Origin: Bacteroidales bacterium GP1
GTDB lineage: Bacteria > Bacteroidota > Bacteroidia > Bacteroidales > Muribaculaceae
Direction of reading: 5' to 3'
Length of the DNA: 6,441 nt
Assembly: GCA_001701105.1 (NCBI GenBank)
Contig: DAAI01000021.1
Span: 62,388-68,828, forward strand
Part shown: positions 1-6,004 of the stretch, piece by piece
Layout of the letters: the number at the start of each line of letters is the position of its first letter
Position numbering within the stretch: position 1 is the first letter of the stretch
Notes under the pieces: generated by a model
What the model saw: the letters and a program-made list of their open reading frames with translations, nothing else
Told to the model about the DNA's origin: nothing
The model's database searches: none
Made by a program: the position numbers and the translations under genes

Positions 1-554
1 ATAGGACCGTACTCGATGAATTGGCTTGCGTCCGCTGCAAGACTCCGACTGCCGTGGCCTCTTATCTTATCGACCGGCTGAATGATTTTTATGCCTCGGC
101 CACCGATCTCTGCCGCAGAATAGGCAATTTTGCCTCACAGGCTCTCAAAGGGGAACACATCCGGCTTGCTCAGACCGAACTTGGGCTCCCGGCGCGGGTA
201 TCCAACCGGACAATGAATGCCCGGCTCGACCTCGAGCGTTTCGCGGCACGCATCTCCGCGGCTTCAAGCCAGCGAAGCATCCGGGAGCATGGCCGCCTTC
301 AACTCACCGTCGGACGCATCGAAAGCGCGGCGAAAAGAGCGAGAATACAATGCGATGCACGCATCACCCGACTCGAAGATATGTTGAAGGTATTAAGCCC
401 GGAGCGGACTCTTCGCCGGGGGTACAGCATTACAAGAGTCAATGGCCATGCCGTTAGCGACCCATCAGTCCTGAATCCGGGCGACAGGCTCGAGACAACG
501 CTGGCCAATGGCACTGTTTATTCTACCGTAATTACAGAAAATGATGAAAGATAA
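1..554 (+). CDS. xseA: Exodeoxyribonuclease VII large subunit, C-terminal part (5' end outside window)
   Basis: Large subunit of exonuclease VII, the cytoplasmic nuclease that with XseB degrades single-stranded DNA to oligonucleotides. The frame is open from base 3, so the gene starts upstream of the window; the ATG-like starts inside are internal. Visible residues open with RTVLDELACVRCKTPTAV, which matches the segment right after the conserved GHExD motif of the catalytic domain (D-x-x-A-x-x-R-x-x-TPTA), so that motif lies just outside the window. A long charged helical stretch follows (about bases 100-380), as expected for the coiled-coil arm that binds XseB copies. The end carries the family's C-terminal signature, LSPERTLRRGYSI followed by a GDRLETTLANGTVYSTV segment. 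About 183 residues are visible of a family usually near 400-450. The last 14 bases overlap xseB, suggesting translational coupling. Identity is secure; the missing N-terminus cannot be judged. Confidence 0.95.
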   Translation, partial: RTVLDELACVRCKTPTAVASYLIDRLNDFYASATDLCRRIGNFASQALKGEHIRLAQTELGLPARVSNRTMNARLDLERFAARISAASSQRSIREHGRLQLTVGRIESAAKRARIQCDARITRLEDMLKVLSPERTLRRGYSITRVNGHAVSDPSVLNPGDRLETTLANGTVYSTVITENDER

Positions 555-762
555 TAAAGACCTTACATATTCCGAGGCTATTACCGAACTCGAAGCCATT
601 GTTGCCAAAATGGAGCGTAACGACTGCGACATCGACAGCCTCGCGGCATATACCACCCGGGCCCTCGAATTGCTGAAATTCTGTAAGCAGAGGCTCTTCA
701 AGGTAGATGAGGAAGTGGCTCGCTGTCTCGAAGCCCTGAAGGATACAATAGCCCCGGAATAA
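541..762 (+). CDS. xseB: Exodeoxyribonuclease VII small subunit
   Basis: Small, helical subunit of exonuclease VII that coats the coiled-coil arm of XseA and is needed for the active complex. The 73-residue product has the usual XseB size and pattern: an LTYSEAITELEAIVAKME helix (residues about 8-25), a DIDSLAAYTTRALELLKFCK second helix (about 31-49) with the conserved LLKFC, and a final helix with DEEVARCLEAL. The gene begins inside the end of xseA. Two ATG codons stand side by side (541 and 544) and either may be used; no Shine-Dalgarno box is visible, which is normal in Bacteroidota. It ends one base before murF-alr, so the three genes look co-transcribed. Assignment rests on both the sequence pattern and its place next to xseA. 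Confidence 0.93.
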   Translation: MMKDNKDLTYSEAITELEAIVAKMERNDCDIDSLAAYTTRALELLKFCKQRLFKVDEEVARCLEALKDTIAPE

Positions 763-763
763 G

Positions 764-3235
764 ATGGAGAGAAGGCTTGATGATATAGCCACGCTTCTCG
801 GGGTGCACCCATTCGGCGCAACCGAGACTATCACCACACTCCTCACCGACTCCCGGGAGCTTGAAGAGGCCTCCGGCACGCTCTTCTTTGCAATAGCGAC
901 GACAGGCAACGATGGCCACCGCTATATCCCCGACCTTTATCGCCGGGGCGTCCGAAATTTTGTAGTCACTCATATTCCCGAGGAAATGGCAGGGAAGGAT
1001 GATGCACATTTCCTGGTGGTAAAAGATGTAGTGGACGCCCTCAGGAAAATTGGAGCACGGCAGCCCGATGGACCCCGCTTTATATTGGGAATCACCGGCT
1101 CACGCGGGAAAACGACCTTGAAGGAATGGTTGTTTCAGCTCATGGAGCCACTGGGAGAGATTTCCCGGAGTCCGCGGAGCTATAATTCGCAAATCGGAGT
1201 ACCCCTCTCGATGTGGGCATTGAATCCCGAAAGCCCACTGGCCATTATCGAGGCCGGAATATCCAGGACGGGGGAAATGGCGCCCCTGCGCGACTGCATA
1301 AGGCCCGACGCAGTAATCATTACCAACATTGGAGAAGCTCACTCCGAAGGGTTTGCCGATAATGCCGAGAAAGCCCGGGAAAAGGTAAGCCTCGCATCCT
1401 TACCCTCCACCGACACCCTTATTTTCAATGGCGATGAGCCTTTGATTGCTGATGCCGCCGCAACTCTTGCTCCCGGCACCCGCCTCCTGCGCTGGAGCTT
1501 CACGAATCCGGCGGCCGAGATTAAACTCACTAAAAAGGGTAATGTCGAGGGCGGATCTCTTATCGAATATTCATGGCAGGGAAGCATCCATGAATTTGTT
1601 GCGCCATTCGAGACCGAATCCGACTTTGAGAATGGAGCCAACGCATTGGCCTTCATGCTGCTGCGGGGAGTAACGCCCGAAATGATAGCCGACCGATTCC
1701 GCCATCTCCATAAGATTGGCACCCGGCTTAACGTAACGGAGGGCGTAAACAGCTGCATCTTGATTCACGACTCCTACACCTCCGATTTCTCATCTCTGCG
1801 CCCCGCCCTACACTTCGCCCGGCGCCGACGGCCGGAAGGGCAGGGACTGACATTGATTCTCTCCGACCTTCATCACGAAAGCCCCGACCTGAAACAGATG
1901 TACGGCCGGATCTCCCGGCTTGTGGAAGCCGCCGGAGTGACACGCCTGATTGGAATCGGGCCCGTGATTAGCAGCCATTCCGGTATGTTCCGCATACCCT
2001 CGGAATTCTACCTCACCGTCGATGAATTTCTGCAACGCCGTTCCGCATCCGATTTCAGCGACGAAACGGTGCTCCTGAAGGGCGGACCGGAAATCGATGT
2101 CTCCGGCATCGTGGAGATGCTCGAAGCTCGCCGCCACGAAACCGTGCTCGAAGTCAATCTTGATTCCATAGTAGCTAATTACAACTACTTCCGCAGCCAT
2201 TTGCCTAAGGAGACCGGCATCATATGCATGGTGAAAGCATCAGGATACGGAGCAGGAAGCTATGAAATTGCCCGGACACTTCAGGATTGCGGTGCAGCTT
2301 ATCTGGCCGTGGCCGTGCTCGATGAAGGAATAGAATTGCGACGCAAGGGCATTTCGATGCCCATCATGGTGATGAATCCAAGAGTGGCTAATTACAAATC
2401 AATGTTTGCAGATAGACTCGAGCCCGAAATCTACAGCCTGCCGATGCTTGCCGATATGATCCGCGAGGCCGAGAAAAACAAAGTGATCCATTATCCGATT
2501 CATATAAAACTTGACACCGGGATGCACCGCATGGGCTTTGTCGAGGAGGAACTGCCCGAATTAATGGACCGCCTTGAGTCGACACCCCATGTCCGAGCTA
2601 AAAGCGTATTTACTCACCTCGCTACGGCCGATTGCCCCGATATGGATGATTACACGCTTATGCAGCTGCAACGCTTCGCCGAATGGTCGGACTACATGGA
2701 AGGGCGAGCCCGCCGCCCGCTGCTGCGCCACGCTCTCAATTCTGCCGGAATCCTCCGCTTCCCCGAGTATCATTACGACATGGCACGGCTCGGAATCGGA
2801 TTATACGGAGCCAACACTCTCCCCCCGGAGATGGAAAAACCCCTTGCAGTAGTCTCAGCCCTTCGCACAGTGATTATCGCAATCCGCGAATGGAAAGCGG
2901 GTGAGACAATCGGTTATGGCCGCCGAGGAGTCCTGACTCGCGACTCAAGAATTGCAACAATCCCCATTGGTTATGCCGATGGAATGAACAGGCACTTCGG
3001 AAATGGAGCCGTAAGCCTGATTGTCAACGGCATGGAAGCCCCGACGGTAGGAAACATCTGTATGGACGCATGCATGATTGATGTCACAGGCATCGAATGC
3101 CGTGTAGGAGATGCCGTAGAAATTTTCGGTCCGGAAGCACCCCTTTCGCGCCTTGCCGACTCACTCGGCACAATTCCCTATGAGATACTAACCTCCGTCT
3201 CGCCCCGCGTAAAGCGCGTCTACTACCGCGAATAA
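764..3235 (+). CDS. murF-alr: Bifunctional UDP-MurNAc-tripeptide:D-Ala-D-Ala ligase / alanine racemase (MurF-Alr fusion)
   Basis: A single 823-residue cytoplasmic protein that joins two steps of peptidoglycan precursor synthesis. Residues about 1-455 are MurF (ATP-dependent addition of D-Ala-D-Ala to the UDP-MurNAc-tripeptide); about 458-823 are a PLP-dependent alanine racemase supplying D-alanine. Seen in MurF: P-loop GITGSRGKTT (109-118), NSQIGVPLS (141-149), EAGISRTGEM (163-172), TNIGEAHSEGF (187-197), NGANAL (290-295) and HDSYTSD (335-341). Seen in Alr: PLP lysine K491 in MVKASGYGAG, K582 and R589 in KLDTGMHRMG (the carbamylated-Lys and Arg positions of the family), H618, the NSAG at 659-662, R675 in MARLGIGLYG, the catalytic Tyr Y737 in IGYADG, and MD at 767-768. 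All racemase residues are present. The fusion is known from Bacteroidota. The start follows the xseB stop by one base and fits homologue N-termini. In the MurF half, the usual KG-S/A-R motif reads KGGPE (439-443), discussed in the findings. Confidence 0.96.
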   Translation: MERRLDDIATLLGVHPFGATETITTLLTDSRELEEASGTLFFAIATTGNDGHRYIPDLYRRGVRNFVVTHIPEEMAGKDDAHFLVVKDVVDALRKIGARQPDGPRFILGITGSRGKTTLKEWLFQLMEPLGEISRSPRSYNSQIGVPLSMWALNPESPLAIIEAGISRTGEMAPLRDCIRPDAVIITNIGEAHSEGFADNAEKAREKVSLASLPSTDTLIFNGDEPLIADAAATLAPGTRLLRWSFTNPAAEIKLTKKGNVEGGSLIEYSWQGSIHEFVAPFETESDFENGANALAFMLLRGVTPEMIADRFRHLHKIGTRLNVTEGVNSCILIHDSYTSDFSSLRPALHFARRRRPEGQGLTLILSDLHHESPDLKQMYGRISRLVEAAGVTRLIGIGPVISSHSGMFRIPSEFYLTVDEFLQRRSASDFSDETVLLKGGPEIDVSGIVEMLEARRHETVLEVNLDSIVANYNYFRSHLPKETGIICMVKASGYGAGSYEIARTLQDCGAAYLAVAVLDEGIELRRKGISMPIMVMNPRVANYKSMFADRLEPEIYSLPMLADMIREAEKNKVIHYPIHIKLDTGMHRMGFVEEELPELMDRLESTPHVRAKSVFTHLATADCPDMDDYTLMQLQRFAEWSDYMEGRARRPLLRHALNSAGILRFPEYHYDMARLGIGLYGANTLPPEMEKPLAVVSALRTVIIAIREWKAGETIGYGRRGVLTRDSRIATIPIGYADGMNRHFGNGAVSLIVNGMEAPTVGNICMDACMIDVTGIECRVGDAVEIFGPEAPLSRLADSLGTIPYEILTSVSPRVKRVYYRE

Positions 3236-3470
3236 TTTTTGCGGATAGTAATATAAGCTATTATTGCTGTCGTCCGGTAAAATTTTTGAGCAGCCAGTAA
3301 TAAATTCTTATAGATTCAAAAGGTGATTCTCTTTGTGCTGACAGTAGATTCATTCGATTCGGGAGTGCGAAGAATACACCAATATAATTCCTTATTGACC
3401 ATTATTTGATAATTTTAACAATTAATTTAAGATTTTCCGCGATTTACTTTCGTAATTTCATCGCCGTCGC
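3236..3470. other. AT-rich intergenic stretch after murF-alr, no gene recognised
   Basis: This stretch is clearly richer in A and T than its flanks. It holds no long ORF, no tRNA-like fold that I can see and no strong terminator directly after murF-alr: the only hairpin there (around 3246-3267, one G-U pair) is weak and lacks a T-run. A 30-codon minus-strand frame (3261-3353) is present but has no further support. The block at about 3395-3435 is almost pure A/T and lies upstream of the promoter at 3471, where it could act as an UP-like element or simply be a spacer. The way murF-alr transcription ends is not clear from the sequence. Confidence 0.6.
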
Positions 3471-3501
3471 TTGCAGGATTCAAGAATCTTGGCTAATTTT
3501 G
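3471..3501 (+). promoter_or_regulatory. Bacteroidetes-type promoter of the intergenic transcript
   Basis: TTG at 3471-3473 is followed after exactly 20 bases by TAATTTTG at 3494-3501, a perfect match to the Bacteroidetes primary sigma factor consensus (-33 TTG / -7 TAnnTTTG). Initiation would fall about 4-6 bases after the final G, near 3505, which is exactly where a stable hairpin begins. The -7 element and the bases after it (TAATTTTGCA) and the spacer length are the same as in the sufE promoter 295 bases downstream. The elements are seen; activity is inferred. Confidence 0.62.
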
Positions 3502-3545
3502 CAGTATCAATCCGGGGAGCCATCCTCGTGTTGATAGCAAAAACA

Positions 3546-3647
3546 ATGAAATATACGCGGGCAGAGGTCCGCTTAAGATACAGGTTGTTAGTATTGGACA
3601 ATAGTCCAAGGAAATATCGTTTCATTGACAATTTATTGTTGCATTAG
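3546..3647 (+). CDS. Possible 33-residue basic small protein
   Basis: An ATG at 3546 opens a 33-codon frame closed by TAG. The peptide begins MKYTRAEVRLRYRLLVLD and carries eight Lys/Arg against three acidic residues, with no signal peptide or clear membrane segment. Its start context, AAAACA directly before ATG and AA after it, is the same as that of sufE (AAAACAATGAA), which is the main argument that ribosomes could use it. It lies just after the 5' hairpin of the candidate intergenic transcript and ahead of its terminator. Against it: codons such as AGA, AGG, TTA and TTG are frequent here and rare in the flanking genes; the frame is short enough to occur by chance; and two hairpins overlap it. 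No family is recognised and no function is proposed. Confidence 0.27.
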   Translation: MKYTRAEVRLRYRLLVLDNSPRKYRFIDNLLLH

Positions 3648-3725
3648 TAAAGTTATGGATTAATAGTTATTTAGAATTAGGACCCACGGTTTCCTTAATG
3701 AAGTGATTCATGAAGAGCCGGAAAT

Positions 3726-3757
3726 CAGATGCGTAGTGATATGCGTCTGTTTTTTTT
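3726..3757 (+). terminator. Intrinsic terminator of the intergenic transcript
   Basis: A 9-bp stem (CAGATGCGT at 3726-3734 with ATGCGTCTG at 3741-3749, two G-U pairs) closes a six-base loop AGTGAT and is followed at once by eight T's (3750-3757). This is a textbook Rho-independent terminator on the + strand. It lies about 490 bases after the murF-alr stop and just before the sufE promoter, so it more plausibly ends the transcript starting near 3505, though it would also stop read-through from murF-alr. Confidence 0.85.
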
Positions 3758-3765
3758 ATATCCCG

Positions 3766-3796
3766 TTGGGGAGTTGGCCAAGTTTTTGTAATTTTG
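3766..3796 (+). promoter_or_regulatory. Bacteroidetes-type promoter of sufE-gltX
   Basis: TTG at 3766-3768 and TAATTTTG at 3789-3796 are separated by 20 bases, matching the -33 TTG / -7 TAnnTTTG consensus of Bacteroidetes. The predicted start near 3800 leaves a leader of about 65 bases before the sufE ATG. The promoter begins nine bases after the T-run of the upstream terminator, so sufE-gltX is likely an independent transcription unit. Confidence 0.65.
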
Positions 3797-3801
3797 CATA
3801 T

Positions 3802-3839
3802 GGAAGCAGGCCGACGCGCCAATCGCGCACTTCCGGCCT
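3802..3839 (+). promoter_or_regulatory. GC-rich hairpin in the sufE leader
   Basis: AGGCCG (3808-3813) pairs perfectly with CGGCCT (3834-3839), and inside it GCGC (3816-3819) pairs with GCGC (3825-3828) around the loop CAATC. An alternative outer pairing, GGAAG (3802-3806) with CTTCC (3830-3834), excludes the first. The structure sits within a few bases of the predicted 5' end of the sufE transcript and 26 bases before the start codon, with no T-run after it, so it is not a terminator. A role in mRNA stability or start-site access is inference. Confidence 0.42.
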
Positions 3840-3865
3840 TACATTTCCGAACTCAAACGAAAACA

Positions 3866-4297
3866 ATGAATACAATTAATCAGGTTCAAGACGAAATCAT
3901 CCAAGAATTCGACGGTATGTCCGACTGGATGGACCGCTACGCCTATATTATCGAGCAAGGCTCCACGCTCCCCGGGATACCCGAATCGGAAAAAACACCG
4001 GCCAATCTCATCGAGGGTTGTCAGAGCAGGGTATGGATAGCAGCGCGGCGCGATGGAGACGGACGGATCCATTTCGATGCCGATTCCGATGCCATGATAG
4101 TGAAAGGGATTGTGGCGCTGCTCATGCGTGTGCTCAACGACCGCACCCCCGATGAAATCCTCGGCTCCGACCTATATTTCATCGACCGTATAGGACTCAG
4201 GGAGCATCTCTCCCCCACCCGCTCAAATGGCCTTGTGGCCATGGTACGCCAGATTCACGATTATGCCACGGCATTCCGCCTGATCGATGCCAAATAA
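3866..4297 (+). CDS. sufE: SufE family cysteine desulfuration protein
   Basis: SufE accepts persulfide sulfur from the cysteine desulfurase SufS and passes it to the SufBCD scaffold during Fe-S cluster assembly in the cytoplasm. The 143-residue product has the family's usual length. Seen: an N-terminal helix INQVQDEIIQEFDGMSDWMDRY (cut here to its recognisable ends, residues 4-25), the LPGIPESEKTPANLIEGCQSRVW block with the sulfur-accepting cysteine C52 in GCQS, an IVKGIVALL helix (78-86), and the C-terminal LREHLSPTRSNGL (111-123). The start is placed at 3866 because homologues begin here and the site has the AT-rich AAAACA context; the longer frame from a TTG at 3794 overlaps the promoter. 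It is followed by gltX after 19 bases, probably in one operon. No suf partner genes are in the window, so the pairing with SufS is from family knowledge. Confidence 0.93.
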   Translation: MNTINQVQDEIIQEFDGMSDWMDRYAYIIEQGSTLPGIPESEKTPANLIEGCQSRVWIAARRDGDGRIHFDADSDAMIVKGIVALLMRVLNDRTPDEILGSDLYFIDRIGLREHLSPTRSNGLVAMVRQIHDYATAFRLIDAK

Positions 4298-4316
4298 CAT
4301 TTACAACCCCGCAATT

Positions 4317-5840
4317 ATGGAACGCAAAGTAAGAGTACGTTTCGCACCCTCGCCCACCGGCCCACTGCATATCGGCGGCGTAAGGACTGCGCTATATAAT
4401 TATCTTTTCGCACGTCAGCATGGCGGCGACATGATTCTCCGCATAGAGGACACCGATAGCCGCCGCTTCGTGCCCGGTGCAGAGGAATATATCAATGAAT
4501 CGCTTGCCTGGCTCGGTATCAAGATTGATGAAGGAGTCAGGGAAGGGGGCGACTACGGTCCATACAAGCAGAGCGAACGGCGCGACATCTATCGATGCCA
4601 TGTCAAGCAATTGCTCGATTCAGGACGCGCCTATTACGCCTTCGATACGCCCGAAGAGCTGGAGGCCGCCCGCGCCGCCATTCCCAATTTCCAGTACGAT
4701 TCTTCTACACGCGGACAGATGCGGAATTCTCTTACGCTGCCCGAGGAGGAGGTGAAACGCCTTATCGATGCCGGCGAGCAATACGTGGTGCGATTCCTCG
4801 TAGAGCCCGACAGGACCGTAAAGGTCAATGATCTCATCCGCGGTGAGGTATCCGTAAATTCCAAGATAATCGACGACAAGGTGCTGTATAAAAGTGCCGA
4901 TGATCTCCCGACATATCACCTTGCCAACATCGTCGACGATCATCTGATGGAGGTGACCCATGTGATCCGCGGCGAGGAGTGGCTGCCGTCCGCCCCGCTC
5001 CATGTCCTGCTATATGAAGCCTTCGGATGGCAAGACACAATGCCGCAATTCGTGCATCTCCCCCTTCTGCTCAAGCCTGTGGGCAATGGAAAGCTATCCA
5101 AGCGCGACGGCGATAAGCTCGGATTCCCCGTATTCCCACTTGAATGGCATGACCCCGCGAGTGGCGAGGTTTCTTCCGGATTCCGCGAGAAAGGGTATCT
5201 TCCCGAAGCATTGGTGAATTTCCTTGCCCTGCTCGGATGGAATCCGGGCGACGACAGCGAAATAATGTCGATGGAGCAACTGATTGATAAATTCAGTTTC
5301 GAGCATTGCTCAAAGGCCGGAGCCAAATTCGATTTCAAGAAAGGAGAATGGTTCAATCACGAATACCTCGCCAATGCCGACGATGCCACCCTGGCCGAGC
5401 TCTTCATGCCCGTTCTCGAGGAGCATGGCATAAGTGGTTTCGGGCCTGAATATGTGACTCGCGCTCTCGGAATGGTGAAAGGTCGTGCCAATCTTATCCC
5501 CGACCTCTGGACACAAGCCGATTTCTTCTTCCGTGCCCCGGTAGAATATGCTCCAAAAGACGTTAAGAAGCGGTGGAGCGAGCAGACGCCTGCAATCATG
5601 GAAGAACTCATCGGAGTGCTCGAAGGAATCGACGACATGACTTCCGCCAACGCGGAAAAGATAGTGCTCGGATGGATTGAAGAGAAAGGCTATCATCTCG
5701 GCAACGTGATGAATGCTTTCCGTCTGGCAGTGGTGGGTGCCTGCCGAGGCCCGCACATGTTCGACATCACCGAATTAATGCCAAAGAAGGAAGTGATTGC
5801 CCGCATCCGCCGCGCAATCGACACTATCGGGAAGCAATAA
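4317..5840 (+). CDS. gltX: Glutamyl-tRNA synthetase
   Basis: Class I aminoacyl-tRNA synthetase that charges tRNA-Glu with glutamate in the cytoplasm. The 507-residue length is normal. Seen: APSPTGPLHIGG (10-21) with the HIGH-type motif HIGG, LRIEDTD (41-47), GPYKQSER (81-88), the VIRGEEWLPSAP block (216-227), the KMSKS-type KLSKR (259-263), and a helical anticodon-binding C-terminal half ending in GACRGPHMFDIT (474-485). The zinc-binding CxC of the E. coli enzyme is replaced by AYYAFD (105-110), so this is a zinc-free type. A segment FPLEWHDPASGEVSSGFREKGY (ends at about 273 and 294) after KLSKR resembles what I recall of Bacteroidota GltX. The start at 4317 gives the standard MERKVRVRFAPSPTG N-terminus; an in-frame ATG at 4287, inside the end of sufE, would add ten unlikely residues. 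Expressed with sufE and ended by the terminator at 5862-5905. Confidence 0.97.
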   Translation: MERKVRVRFAPSPTGPLHIGGVRTALYNYLFARQHGGDMILRIEDTDSRRFVPGAEEYINESLAWLGIKIDEGVREGGDYGPYKQSERRDIYRCHVKQLLDSGRAYYAFDTPEELEAARAAIPNFQYDSSTRGQMRNSLTLPEEEVKRLIDAGEQYVVRFLVEPDRTVKVNDLIRGEVSVNSKIIDDKVLYKSADDLPTYHLANIVDDHLMEVTHVIRGEEWLPSAPLHVLLYEAFGWQDTMPQFVHLPLLLKPVGNGKLSKRDGDKLGFPVFPLEWHDPASGEVSSGFREKGYLPEALVNFLALLGWNPGDDSEIMSMEQLIDKFSFEHCSKAGAKFDFKKGEWFNHEYLANADDATLAELFMPVLEEHGISGFGPEYVTRALGMVKGRANLIPDLWTQADFFFRAPVEYAPKDVKKRWSEQTPAIMEELIGVLEGIDDMTSANAEKIVLGWIEEKGYHLGNVMNAFRLAVVGACRGPHMFDITELMPKKEVIARIRRAIDTIGKQ

Positions 5841-5861
5841 ATGAATAATCCCCTTGACCAA

Positions 5862-5905
5862 CGGAGGGTGAGCCATAACCGAAGCAGGCTCACCCTCTGA
5901 TTTTT
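5862..5905 (+). terminator. Intrinsic terminator of gltX
   Basis: An 11-bp perfect stem, GAGGGTGAGCC (5864-5874) with GGCTCACCCTC (5887-5897), is extended by a G-U and a C-G pair to 13 bp and closes a 12-base loop. Five T's follow at 5901-5905 after one A. It begins 22 bases after the gltX stop. No T-run follows on the minus strand, so it serves the + strand. Confidence 0.88.
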
Positions 5906-6004
5906 ATAACAATATCGGATTGATTATTACAATATTTTTTTCAACCCGGAAGTTGCCCCCACAGTAAGACGCGGCTTCGATTCAAATTCCGGAGCCTATG
6001 CCTA

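Larger units (their letters stand above)
3505..3757 (+). ncRNA. Candidate structured small RNA or small mRNA, family not recognised
   Basis: A promoter, a predicted start point and an intrinsic terminator frame a transcript of about 250 nt. Hairpins readable by eye are: (1) 3505-3536, TATCAA/TTGATA, a 2x2 internal loop, then CGGGGA/TCCTCG closing a GCCA loop; (2) 3557-3572, GCGGG/TCCGC; (3) 3594-3609, perfect TTGGAC/GTCCAA around AATA; (4) 3688-3726, GGTTTCC/GGAAATC enclosing TT/AA and ATGAA/TTCAT around a GTGA loop with a GAGCC bulge; (5) the terminator. I see no tmRNA, SRP RNA or RNase P signature. A 6S-type single long rod is not obvious either, because the 5' end folds on itself. Part of the interval could instead be translated (3546-3647). 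It could also act as a long, attenuated leader of sufE-gltX, though a separate promoter follows the terminator. Expression is inferred. Confidence 0.5.

Noticed and set aside
3246..3267. A terminator directly after murF-alr
   Set aside because: The 7-bp stem is AT-rich with a G-U pair, the loop is eight bases and no T-run follows directly.
3261..3353. A 30-codon minus-strand ORF as a gene
   Set aside because: It has no recognisable promoter or family and may be chance in AT-rich DNA. It is kept only as a possible relic in the findings.
3505..3757. Assignment of the intergenic transcript to 6S RNA, tmRNA, SRP RNA or RNase P RNA
   Set aside because: None of the conserved sequence blocks of tmRNA, SRP or RNase P RNA is visible, and the 5' end forms its own hairpin instead of pairing with the 3' end as in 6S RNA. 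A covariance search could overturn this.
3794..3865. A 24-residue N-terminal extension of SufE from a TTG start
   Set aside because: It overlaps the -7 element and the leader hairpin, and SufE homologues start at the ATG at 3866, which has the better AT-rich context.
3700..3865. A T-box type leader regulating gltX
   Set aside because: The T-box sequence and specifier arrangement are absent, sufE lies between the leader and gltX, and T-boxes are not typical of this phylum.
4287..4316. An upstream ATG for gltX overlapping the sufE end
   Set aside because: The added ten residues (MPNNIYNPAI) are not family-like; the ATG at 4317 gives the standard GltX N-terminus.
5310..5756. A 148-codon antisense ORF inside gltX, and similar antisense frames at 4620-5003, 1339-1758 and 1808-2200
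   Set aside because: These are shadows of GC-biased coding strands. Their products show no domain pattern and the sense genes are complete and well conserved.
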